This document shows positions 1-6,600 of a DNA stretch of 8,710 nt, piece after piece (the first letter of the stretch is position 1; every line of letters starts with the position of its first letter). The position numbers were made by a program, and so were the translations under genes. Origin of the DNA: Candidatus Berkelbacteria bacterium (lineage in GTDB: Bacteria; Patescibacteriota; UBA1384; VFKW01); NCBI GenBank assembly GCA_009885355.1, contig VFKW01000097.1:1-8710 (forward strand). The letters run 5' to 3'. The notes beneath the pieces were generated by a model that was given only the letters and a program-made list of their open reading frames with translations, made no database searches and was not told where the DNA came from.

Positions 1-8
1 CACATAAA

Positions 9-31
9 GCACCAAGAATGGTGCATATTTT
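9..31 (+). terminator. Probable rho-independent terminator of a gene left of the window
   Basis: A perfect 6-bp stem, GCACCA (9-14) with TGGTGC (19-24), closes an AGAA loop and is followed by ATATTTTT on the plus strand. On the minus strand the following T run is only three long. It therefore most likely ends a plus-strand transcript entering from the left. The stem is short and the T tract is interrupted, so efficiency is uncertain. Confidence 0.45.
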
Positions 32-140
32 TAATTTGAGCCAATGCTAAAAGATTCGCCTTGGTGAATAATTTCATTTCATTAAAAAGAAGTTATTAGA
101 CAGTCTCCGAAACGAGCCCCTCGCCCCTTATTATAAATAC

Positions 141-154
141 GGCACGGAAGTGCC
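141..154. other. Small hairpin with a GNRA-type loop
   Basis: GGCAC (141-145) and GTGCC (150-154) form a perfect 5-bp stem around a GGAA loop, which fits the stable GNRA tetraloop class. No T run follows on the plus strand, so it is not a simple terminator there. Its role is unknown. Confidence 0.3.
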
Positions 155-173
155 AACAAATTAACCCTCATCC

Positions 174-202
174 TTGACCCATGTACTGCAATAGATTAAA
201 AT
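174..202 (+). promoter_or_regulatory. Possible distal promoter for the 355-1035 gene
   Basis: TTGACC at 174-179 and TAAAAT at 197-202 are separated by 17 bp, as in a sigma70-type promoter. The downstream pair at 234-261 matches consensus better and is closer to the gene, so this one is secondary. Confidence 0.3.
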
Positions 203-233
203 AAGCTTTCTGTAAGTCAAAGCAAAAAAATAC

Positions 234-261
234 TTGACAACTAAAAGTATAGTAGTATGAT
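234..261 (+). promoter_or_regulatory. Probable promoter of the TM-helix/MscS-like gene
   Basis: A perfect -35 hexamer TTGACA (234-239) is followed after 16 bp by TATGAT (256-261), five of six matches to the -10 consensus. The transcript would start near 268 and carry a leader of about 87 nt that includes the tandem repeat and the ribosome binding site AAGGAG at 344-349. Confidence 0.6.
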
Positions 262-310
262 GAGCTCAAAGGTCGATAAATATTGTAAAAATACATTGAA
301 ATTGATCAAA

Positions 311-330
311 AATATAATTAAATATAATTA
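311..330 (+). repeat. Tandem 10-bp repeat in the leader
   Basis: AATATAATTA occurs twice in direct succession, at 311-320 and 321-330. Each copy contains TATAAT, which could act as an extra -10 element. A weak TTGATC lies 15 bp upstream of the second one. It may also simply be an unstructured AT-rich leader in front of the ribosome binding site. Confidence 0.5.
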
Positions 331-354
331 AATTAGACTAAAAAAGGAGTTTTT

Positions 355-1035
355 ATGAATATTTCCGACTGGTCGTCAACAACTATTAATAGCATAAGCG
401 ATTATTGGGCACGCATAATTGATTTTACTCCAAAAATCGTTGGCGCTATTATTATCGTTATTATTGGATTACTTATTGCCCGCATATTAAAATGGGCTGT
501 TATTACAATTTTGGATGCTGCTAAAGTCCAAAAATTCTTCGATCGTATTAATTTTACTGAAGTCCTAAAAAAAGCCGGTATCAATTTTAAAGCCTCAGAA
601 ACCTGCGGAAATTTTGTAGGCTGGCTTACTACTATCGTATTTCTTATTCCTGCATCAAAAATCATCGGGCTGGATTCAATCGCTGATTTACTTGAAAATT
701 TGATCAAATTTATTCCAAATATAATTATTGCCATGATGATTATTCTCATTGGAAGTATAATCGCCAATCTTCTATCTCAAATAGTAAAAGCTGGCGCCGC
801 AAGCATTGGTGCTACTAGCGCCAAAGTTTTATCCGTTCTGACCAGATATATTGTATATATATTCATTGGCTTTACAGCTTTCTACCAGCTAAACATTCCA
901 TCATATCTCATCAATGTTATGTTTACCGGCCTGGTAGCCGCGATGGCTATTGCAGGAGGATTATCGTTCGGACTTGGCGGACAATCAGCAGCTGCTGATT
1001 TAGTTAAAAAAATTAGAGACGATTTTAAAAAATAA
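355..1035 (+). CDS. MscS-related 'conserved TM helix' membrane protein without cytoplasmic domain
   Basis: A 226-residue integral membrane protein with about five hydrophobic segments, near residues 26-48, 87-105, 117-140, 158-178 and 184-206. Two segments resemble each other: F-x-P-K-I-V (24-29) and F-I-P-N-I-I (119-124) each lead into a stretch with the pattern IIGxxIAxxL, which suggests an internal duplication. This pattern is typical of the 'conserved TM helix' family (CmpX-like) related to mechanosensitive channels. The C-terminal segment GGLSFGLGGQ (201-210) resembles the pore-lining TM3 of MscS. The protein stops 16 residues later, so the beta-domain and cytoplasmic cage of classical MscS are absent. 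The start is ATG at 355 with AAGGAG five bases upstream. It has its own promoter and terminator and is probably monocistronic. Likely role: a membrane channel or channel-like protein in osmotic or stress responses, inferred from family only. Confidence 0.75.
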   Translation: MNISDWSSTTINSISDYWARIIDFTPKIVGAIIIVIIGLLIARILKWAVITILDAAKVQKFFDRINFTEVLKKAGINFKASETCGNFVGWLTTIVFLIPASKIIGLDSIADLLENLIKFIPNIIIAMMIILIGSIIANLLSQIVKAGAASIGATSAKVLSVLTRYIVYIFIGFTAFYQLNIPSYLINVMFTGLVAAMAIAGGLSFGLGGQSAAADLVKKIRDDFKK

Positions 1036-1042
1036 TAAAAAA

Positions 1043-1083
1043 TTATACTAAAAAAAGGCCAAATAGGCCTTTTTTTAGTATAA
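1043..1083. terminator. Long perfect bidirectional terminator hairpin
   Basis: The arms at 1043-1060 and 1066-1083 are exact reverse complements over 18 bp (GGCC core, a run of seven A or T, then an outer TTATACT/AGTATAA segment) around an AAATA loop. The T run after the GC core gives a rho-independent terminator for the gene ending at 1035. The symmetry would let it work on the minus strand too. It also separates that gene from the promoter starting at 1099. Confidence 0.85.
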
Positions 1084-1098
1084 AGTAAGCAATTACTA

Positions 1099-1127
1099 TT
1101 GCATTTTATACAAATTTGTACTATAAT
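1099..1127 (+). promoter_or_regulatory. Promoter of the Ser-rich membrane protein gene
   Basis: TTGCAT at 1099-1104 and a perfect TATAAT at 1122-1127 are 17 bp apart. The start point would fall near 1134, giving a leader of about 17 nt that just includes the ribosome binding site AGGA at 1141-1144. Confidence 0.65.
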
Positions 1128-1150
1128 AATGTATAACAAAAGGATTAAAT

Positions 1151-1705
1151 ATGTATGAAAATGTAGTTACAAACATCAAAAAACAAAAAAATAGCAGTCT
1201 TTTTATATTTTTAGGAATTGCCCTAGTGCTACTTTTTGTTGCATTGGGTTTAAATATCGCTAAATATTATTCAAATAAACCTAAAACCGCATCAAATAAT
1301 AAGCAACAGCAAACTGCAAAAAAAAGCACCAAACAATCAACCCAAGCAAATGTCGTAAGCGAAAATGGTGCAGTTAATGTCTATTTACCAACAGGTTTCC
1401 CGGTTGGTTATGATCCAACTACAAGAATAAATTTCATTCTACCAAATAGACAAACATTAATTTTTGCCCCTATTTCACAGCAATGCCCTGAAATCAAAGA
1501 AAAAATTGTTGAAAAAGCAGCTACTACCCCGCCGCCAGTTGTCAAAAAAAGAATTATTACAAACAAATCTATCCTTAATCCAACCACTTCCACATCCACA
1601 AGCTCTTCCAGCTCAAGTTCTTCCTCATCTTCAAGTAGCTCAGGCAATACAACTTCTACCTCGACTTCTGGCCCAAATGCCTCGGCTTCAGCCTCGGCAA
1701 ATTAA
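1151..1705 (+). CDS. Membrane-anchored protein with serine-rich tail, function unknown
   Basis: A 184-residue protein of no family I recognise. After a short basic cytoplasmic N terminus, one hydrophobic segment (about 17-37) serves as an uncleaved anchor or signal anchor. It is followed by a Lys/Gln/Thr/Asn-rich linker (42-67) and a small segment that could fold (68-138, with NVYLPTGFPVGYDP and FILPNRQTLIFAP, one Cys at 112, and a Pro triplet at 127-129). The tail, 140 to the end, consists almost wholly of Ser, Thr, Ala, Gly and Asn, including 14 consecutive serines at 151-164. Layout and composition suggest an exported, surface-exposed protein with a flexible, possibly glycosylated stalk. 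That is inference. The start is ATG 1151 with AGGA six bases upstream. The gene converges on rnc with only 17 bp between stop codons, and I see no strong terminator there. Confidence 0.65.
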   Translation: MYENVVTNIKKQKNSSLFIFLGIALVLLFVALGLNIAKYYSNKPKTASNNKQQQTAKKSTKQSTQANVVSENGAVNVYLPTGFPVGYDPTTRINFILPNRQTLIFAPISQQCPEIKEKIVEKAATTPPPVVKKRIITNKSILNPTTSTSTSSSSSSSSSSSSSSGNTTSTSTSGPNASASASAN

Positions 1706-1722
1706 AACTTTTTTAGTTTAAT

Positions 1723-2409
1723 TTACTTATATTTAGCTAAGGCTTTTTGGGCAGCTGATTGTTCGGCCGATTGCTTCGACATCCCACGACCCTCACCAAT
1801 CATCCGATCATTTACAAATACACCCACTGTAAACCGTTTATCATGATCCGGACCGGATTCACCCAACACCTTGTATGCTGGAGTATAACCTTCTTTTTCC
1901 TGAACAATCTCTTGTAGATTACTTTTCGCGTCCATATACAACCCAAGTTCCAAAATTTCCGGCAATCGAACTAAAATATTATTTGATATAAATTCACGTG
2001 CCGATTCTATTCCAAGATCCAGATAAATCGCCCCAATCAATGCTTCAAAAGCATTCGCCAAAATAATTTGACGTCCTTTGCCCTCACTCTTTGCCTCGCC
2101 TCGACTCAAAAATAAATATTCTGACATTCCCAGTTCGCCAGCCACTTTTGCCAATGTTTCACCTTTGACCAAAGCGCTGCGCCAGTTCGTCAATTCTCCT
2201 TCAGGATTTGGATAATTTCGATATAAAAATTCTGTTGTGATCAATTCCAAAACAGCATCACCTAAAAATTCCATTCTTTCATTATGCTCCAAGTTAAAAG
2301 AAGGATTCTCATTCAAATAAGATCTATGCACAAAAACTTGCCTCAGCAAATCTTTATTTTTAAATTCAATTCCGATTAGAGTTTCAAAGTCTGAAAAATT
2401 TCCATTCAT
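1723..2409 (-). CDS. rnc: Ribonuclease III
   Basis: A 228-residue double-strand-specific endoribonuclease that processes rRNA precursors and structured mRNAs; length is normal for the family. The nuclease domain (about 1-155) has the signature NERMEFLGDA (43-52), with E44, E47 and D51 matching the metal-site residues E38, E41 and D45 of the E. coli enzyme. The second catalytic helix reads ILANAFEALIGA (116-127). The essential Glu (E. coli E117) is E122, but the position equivalent to E. coli D114 is Asn119. A double-stranded RNA-binding domain fills residues 160-228, starting at DAKSNLQE and ending with the usual Ala/Lys-rich helix (SAEQSAAQKALAKYK). The ATG at 2409 follows a GGGGGTGG ribosome binding site. 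It is the last gene of the yceD-rpmF-nusB-rnc run, 12 bp after nusB, which fits joint control of rRNA transcription and processing. Confidence 0.95.
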   Translation of the reverse strand: MNGNFSDFETLIGIEFKNKDLLRQVFVHRSYLNENPSFNLEHNERMEFLGDAVLELITTEFLYRNYPNPEGELTNWRSALVKGETLAKVAGELGMSEYLFLSRGEAKSEGKGRQIILANAFEALIGAIYLDLGIESAREFISNNILVRLPEILELGLYMDAKSNLQEIVQEKEGYTPAYKVLGESGPDHDKRFTVGVFVNDRMIGEGRGMSKQSAEQSAAQKALAKYK

Positions 2410-2421
2410 TTTCCACCCCCG

Positions 2422-2943
2422 CTATTTATTTTTTTCAGTTTCAACATCAGTTTTAGTTTCTTCAGGCTCTGTAATTAATTCAATAACATCATCTTCTATA
2501 TTTTCATCTACAGCTACATCAACTTCGTCAGCAGCATTATATTTATCACTTTGCCTATAAAGAGTTCCCAGTACACCATTAATAAATTTACTGGAATTCT
2601 CCCCGCCAAATGTTTTACCCAGTTCAACTGCTTCATTAATCGCAACTTTTGGCGGCACTTCACTGCAATACAATAATTCATAAATAGCCAAGCGTAAAAT
2701 TGTCTTATCCACAACAGATATCTGTTCCAATGGCCATTCAGGCGCTGCCTTTGAGATCAAACCATCGATTTCTTCACTATTTTTTACAACACCTTTAACA
2801 ATATCAAAAATAAAATCTTGGTCAGCTTTGTCACCATTAAATTCAATATTTCGCTCCGTGATCTCCACAGGGTCGCCCTCATGACGAAAATCCCATTCAT
2901 ATAGAGATTGCATTGTGATAATTCTTGAAAGATGACGATTCAT
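2422..2943 (-). CDS. nusB: Transcription antitermination factor NusB with acidic tail
   Basis: NusB binds boxA RNA together with ribosomal protein S10 and helps RNA polymerase transcribe rRNA operons without early termination. The helical NusB fold spans about residues 1-132. Recognisable blocks are the N-terminal RxxxMQSLYEWD (7-18), VVDKTILRLAIYELLY (77-92) and the C-terminal block NEAVELGKTFGGENSSKFINGVLGTLY starting at 103 (key residues E104, K110, K119, F120, N122, G123, V124). Residues 134-173 are an extra tail beyond the usual length, rich in Asp and Glu (15 acidic residues among the last 37) and probably disordered. The ATG at 2943 has AAGGAG five bases upstream. It lies between rpmF (54 bp upstream) and rnc (12 bp downstream). 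Confidence 0.93.
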   Translation of the reverse strand: MNRHLSRIITMQSLYEWDFRHEGDPVEITERNIEFNGDKADQDFIFDIVKGVVKNSEEIDGLISKAAPEWPLEQISVVDKTILRLAIYELLYCSEVPPKVAINEAVELGKTFGGENSSKFINGVLGTLYRQSDKYNAADEVDVAVDENIEDDVIELITEPEETKTDVETEKNK

Positions 2944-2963
2944 AGTGCTCCTTTTACCCCTAT

Positions 2964-2992
2964 ATCTTCTTATACAAAAAACCTTGTGTCAA
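2964..2992 (-). promoter_or_regulatory. Possible internal promoter in front of nusB
   Basis: The gap between rpmF and nusB contains a perfect minus-strand TTGACA (plus coordinates 2987-2992). No good -10 lies at 17 bp: the hexamer there is GAAGAT (2964-2969), and AGATAT or GATATA appear at 19-20 bp. It could give nusB-rnc some independent transcription, but the -10 is poor. Confidence 0.3.
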
Positions 2993-2997
2993 CCGCA

Positions 2998-3246
2998 TTA
3001 CTTAGCTTCATGCTTGTGATCGTGGTCATGGTCATGATCGTGAGTTTCTGTTAAGACTTTTTTCTCTTTTTTATCCATATCAATAACTTGTTTTCCATCA
3101 TAATAACCACAAATTTTACAAACTACATGTGGTTGAACGGCTGATTTGCATTTACTGCAAGTCATCAAAGCAATCTCTGATAGTCTGATTTGACTACGAC
3201 GATTACCAGATCGGGTATTGGTCATTTTCTTTTTTGGTTGTGGCAT
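2998..3246 (-). CDS. rpmF: Ribosomal protein L32 (bL32) with His-Asp repeat tail
   Basis: An 82-residue L32, a small zinc-ribbon protein of the large ribosomal subunit. The N terminus MPQPKKKMTNTRSGNRRSQ is the typical basic L32 start (usually MAVPKxKxSxxR). The zinc ribbon is C30-x2-C33 ... C43-x2-C46 followed by GYYDGKQVID (47-56), close to the family end G.Y.gr.v. Normal bacterial L32 ends near residue 60. This one continues with a charged linker and a tail in which His alternates with Asp (69-77), six His in total at 69, 71, 73, 75, 77 and 79. Such a stretch could bind Zn, Ni or Cu, but that is inference. The ATG lies one base after the yceD stop codon, with GAGGAG inside the end of yceD, so the two are translationally linked. 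Confidence 0.93.
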   Translation of the reverse strand: MPQPKKKMTNTRSGNRRSQIRLSEIALMTCSKCKSAVQPHVVCKICGYYDGKQVIDMDKKEKKVLTETHDHDHDHDHKHEAK

Positions 3247-3247
3247 T

Positions 3248-3640
3248 TTACACTCCTCGACAATTATTACATACGATTTTTATTGGTAAACTTAAAATAA
3301 TTTCATCCCTAGCAATTTGACTAAAATCAAAATGCCATTCTTTATCAATTACATACTCATCTTCAGGATTCTCTGACAAATACCGGCTAAATCCCAGATC
3401 AATTTTCATTTCAAATGGTTTTCCACAGAGATTACATGTCAATTCTGTTTTAGTTAAAATCTTGCCATCCGCCATCAATCCATCACCGACTCGAGTCACA
3501 CTTATATTCATTTTAATATCATCTATAAAATGAATTTCTTCGTCATCTTCTAACTTTCCGGACAATTTAAAACTATGCTCAAATCCCGTCTCAGCATTCA
3601 TGACTTCTACTAAATTCAATTGAAAAGGATTGTCATTCAT
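3248..3640 (-). CDS. yceD: YceD/DUF177 family protein, L32-associated
   Basis: A 130-residue protein of the YceD/DUF177 family, almost always encoded directly before rpmF. The family is linked to 23S rRNA and large-subunit biogenesis. Seen here: an N-terminal beta-rich part, then C69-x2-C72 (LTCNLCGKPF), an acidic middle segment, the family block with a conserved Asp/Glu and IILSLPIKIVC (114-124), and a final C124-x2-C127-R-G-V. The paired CxxC motifs suggest zinc binding. I chose the ATG at 3640. The frame is open to a TTG at 3661, but the codons between them contain the apparent -10 box (TATTAT), so a transcript from that promoter could not include the TTG. No Shine-Dalgarno sequence precedes the ATG, in line with a leaderless or near-leaderless message. 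It is the first gene of the yceD-rpmF-nusB-rnc run. Confidence 0.85.
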   Translation of the reverse strand: MNDNPFQLNLVEVMNAETGFEHSFKLSGKLEDDEEIHFIDDIKMNISVTRVGDGLMADGKILTKTELTCNLCGKPFEMKIDLGFSRYLSENPEDEYVIDKEWHFDFSQIARDEIILSLPIKIVCNNCRGV

Positions 3641-3649
3641 AACATAGAA

Positions 3650-3678
3650 ATAATACCACAATTTATCAATAAAATCAA
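3650..3678 (-). promoter_or_regulatory. Promoter of the yceD-rpmF-nusB-rnc operon
   Basis: On the minus strand TTGATT (plus 3673-3678) and TATTAT (plus 3650-3655) are exactly 17 bp apart, and TGG directly before the -10 gives an extended -10 element. Transcription would begin about three bases before the ATG at 3640. The promoter sits in the 49-bp gap after leuS, so the operon need not depend on leuS transcription. Confidence 0.65.
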
Positions 3679-3689
3679 CCCATAATGGC

Positions 3690-6600
3690 TTATTGAATCA
3701 CAAAACTGATAATTTTGTCTTTTATATAAATTATCTTTGTAATCTTTTTATCTTCCAACCATTTTGCAATTATCGGATCTGCCTGGGCTAAACCTTTTAC
3801 CTCATCCTCACTAGCTGTCATATCAGCCTTAATAATTCCCCTAACTTTACCATTTATCTGTACGGCAACATTAACAAATTCATCCACCAAATATCTATCT
3901 TCCGCCTTTGGCCAATTACTAACAAAAATACTTTCCGCTTGACCCAGTTTTGACCACAATTCTTCAGCCAAATGAGGCATTGCTGGCGATAATAATTGTA
4001 AATACAAACCCCAAGCTTCTTTACTAATCTTATCTAATTTATCAATTAAATTATTAATCTCCATCAATTTCGCCACATAAGTATTTAGTCTGAAATTTTC
4101 AATATCATCTGTCACTGAAACAATATATTTATGTAATTTACTTAAAAATTCTTTATTATCCTGAACGTCAGCCACTTTACCTGCATTATTCCAAACCCGA
4201 TGAATAAATCTATAAACACCCTGTAATCCGGCCATACTCCAGGCTGACTCCTGATCATAAGGCCCAATAAACATGATATACGATCGCATCGTATCGGCGC
4301 CATATTTTTCAACTATCTCATCCGGATTTACCACATTACCCTCTGACTTACTCATTTTTTGACCATCAGAGCCTAAAATAATCCCATGGGCAATTCTTTT
4401 TTGATATGGTTCAATAATAGCAACTTCGCCCAAATCATACATAAATTTATGCCAAAATCTAGAATAAAGCAAATGTAATGTCACATGCTCCATCCCACCA
4501 TTATAAATATCCACCGGCATCCAATAATCTAATTCTTTTTTATTTTCATAAAAAATATTAGCTTGTTTTTTATCTTTTATCTTTTCTTTTTGATTTAGAG
4601 CGTAAGCGATGTAGTACCAAGATGAACCGGCCCAGTTTGGCATCGTATCTGTTTCCCGCCTTGCCTTGCCGCCGCATTTCGGACATTTCACCTCAACCCA
4701 ATCAGCAATTCCAGCAAGAGGGGATTCTCCAGTATCCGTCGGCTCATAATTTTCAACATCCGGTAAAGTCAAAGGCAATTGATCCTCTGGCACCGGAACT
4801 ATCGTATTCTCCCCATTATTCATTATTCCTAATTCTTTATTCTTATTTTTTGCACAATTATTGCAAAAAATTAAAGGTATCGGTTCTCCCCAATAATGCT
4901 GACGAGAAAATACCCAATCGCGCAATTTAAAATTAACTGTTTCTTCTCCCAATCCCAATTTTTTCAATTTTTCCGTAACTTTCTTTTTACCTTCTTCGGA
5001 GGTCAAACCATCAAAACTGCTAGAATTAATCATTACACCATAATCAGTATAAGCTCGGCTCTCCCCATTATTCATTATTCCTAATTCTTTATTCTTCGTC
5101 GTAATTACTTCTTTAATCTCAATCCCATATTTTTTAGCAAATTCAAAATCCCGCTCATCATGCGCCGGCACCGCCATCACAGCTCCAGTTCCATATCCGA
5201 CCAGCACATAATCTGCCACCCAAACATCCACTTCCTCGCTATTAATTGGATTTATCGCTTTGACACCATCCAATTTAACCCCAGTTTTTTCCTTTTGCAA
5301 TTCCGTCCGTTCCAGATCCGACTTTTTCTTTGCCTGGTTAATATATTCTTCCACTTCTTGAAAATTGGAAATTGAAAATTGAAAATTGTTTATCGCCTCA
5401 TGTTCAGGCGATAAAACCACGTATGTGCATCCAAACAGCGTATCAGCTCGGGTTGTAAAAACCTGAATATAATCAAGTAAAACTTTGAGTACTTCTGGCT
5501 CAATATCATTATTAAAATGCGTCATCTGACCAATTTTCTCAAAATATTTCGCTGACAATTTTTCCGCGATCTCTCGCGTATGGCTCAAAGGTACAATATG
5601 ATCCTCGATATCACCCAAAATGGCGATATCACGAACATTTTCTTTAATTTTTTCAAAATCAAATTTCCAATCCGTACAAGCATCCAATGCCGGTCTTGGC
5701 ATCTTATCTTTCAAATCAGTATGAAGCGGAGTTGCCATCATAACTAATTTATCGATTTTTACCTTCAATTCAGGGATCATTTTCATCGCCACCACGCCGC
5801 CCAACGAATGAGTCACAACCACCGTATTTTCATCAAATTTATAATTATCTAAAACAAAATTCATTTGTTCTTGTATATTTGGCTCGTCCGTATTTGGCAA
5901 ATCCGGCACATAGACTTTCCCGCCACGTTTTTCAACTTCCAATTTCAGCCAAGGCCAAAACGAACCTTGTGAATTGTCGCCATAAGCATGTAAAAATACA
6001 AAGTTTTTATCTTTAAAATCATTTTTGATTTCAAAATTGATTTGGGTACCTTCGCTTTTCCCAATCCAGTTGATCTGTTGAGTTTTTATTTTTTCCAAAT
6101 AATCCGTTTTTGCCAAATCATTTATCAATCGATCCGCATACGCCGTAATACGCAGCATCCACTGTTTCTGCATTTTTTTATATGTCTGGGCTCCGCAACG
6201 CTCGCATTTTCCGTCGATCACTTCTTCATTTGCCAACCCGATTTTACAATCAGGACACCAATTGATCGCCATTTCAGCCTGATAAGCCATTCGTGGAGTC
6301 GTCGTATCATCATCTGCTATTTCCACCAATTTATTATCAATATAGCCATGCTTATAAAATTGTAAAAATATCCACTGCGTCCATTTGTAATAATCCGGAT
6401 CCGTCGTATTTACTTCTCGATCCCAATCAAAAGAGTAGGCGAGAGATTTCATTTGTTTTCTAAAAATATCAGTATTTTCTTTTGTCACCTCAGACGGTTT
6501 ACGTCCGGTTTTGATCGCATAATTTTCCGTCGGCAATCCAAAAGCATCCCAACCGATCGGAAATAATACATTATATCCACGCATTCTCATCATTCGCGCA

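Larger units (their letters stand above)
1..354. other. Left intergenic region without a convincing gene
   Basis: All six frames are short here. The longest open stretch touching the left edge is about 30 codons, with no ribosome binding site. The region holds a terminator-like hairpin (9-24), a GC-richer patch (about 98-128) unlike its surroundings, a small hairpin with a GNRA loop (141-154), two candidate promoters (174-202 and 234-261), and a tandem repeat just before the ribosome binding site of the first gene. I see no tRNA or recognisable structured RNA. Confidence 0.6.

Noticed and set aside
3..26. Start of a minus-strand gene running off the left edge (ATG at 26)
   Set aside because: Only eight codons are visible, there is no ribosome binding site, and the bases form a terminator-like hairpin.
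402..767. Minus-strand open frame opposite the TM-helix gene
   Set aside because: Hydrophobic antisense shadow of the membrane protein. The plus-strand frame has promoter, ribosome binding site, terminator and family motifs.
1464..1721. Plus-strand open frame overlapping the Ser-rich gene
   Set aside because: It is the +1 shadow of the serine-rich coding region. Its Leu/Pro/Gln-rich composition follows from reading Ser and Thr codons out of frame, and there is no separate ribosome binding site.
1701..1721. Terminator between the convergent Ser-rich gene and rnc
   Set aside because: ATTAAAACT and AGTTTAAT can pair around a T run, but the stem is AT-only with a bulge, too weak to call.
3641..3661. 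N-terminal extension of YceD starting at TTG 3661
   Set aside because: The added codons coincide with the -10 region of a well-spaced promoter, no ribosome binding site precedes the TTG, and the ATG at 3640 gives a normal DUF177 length.
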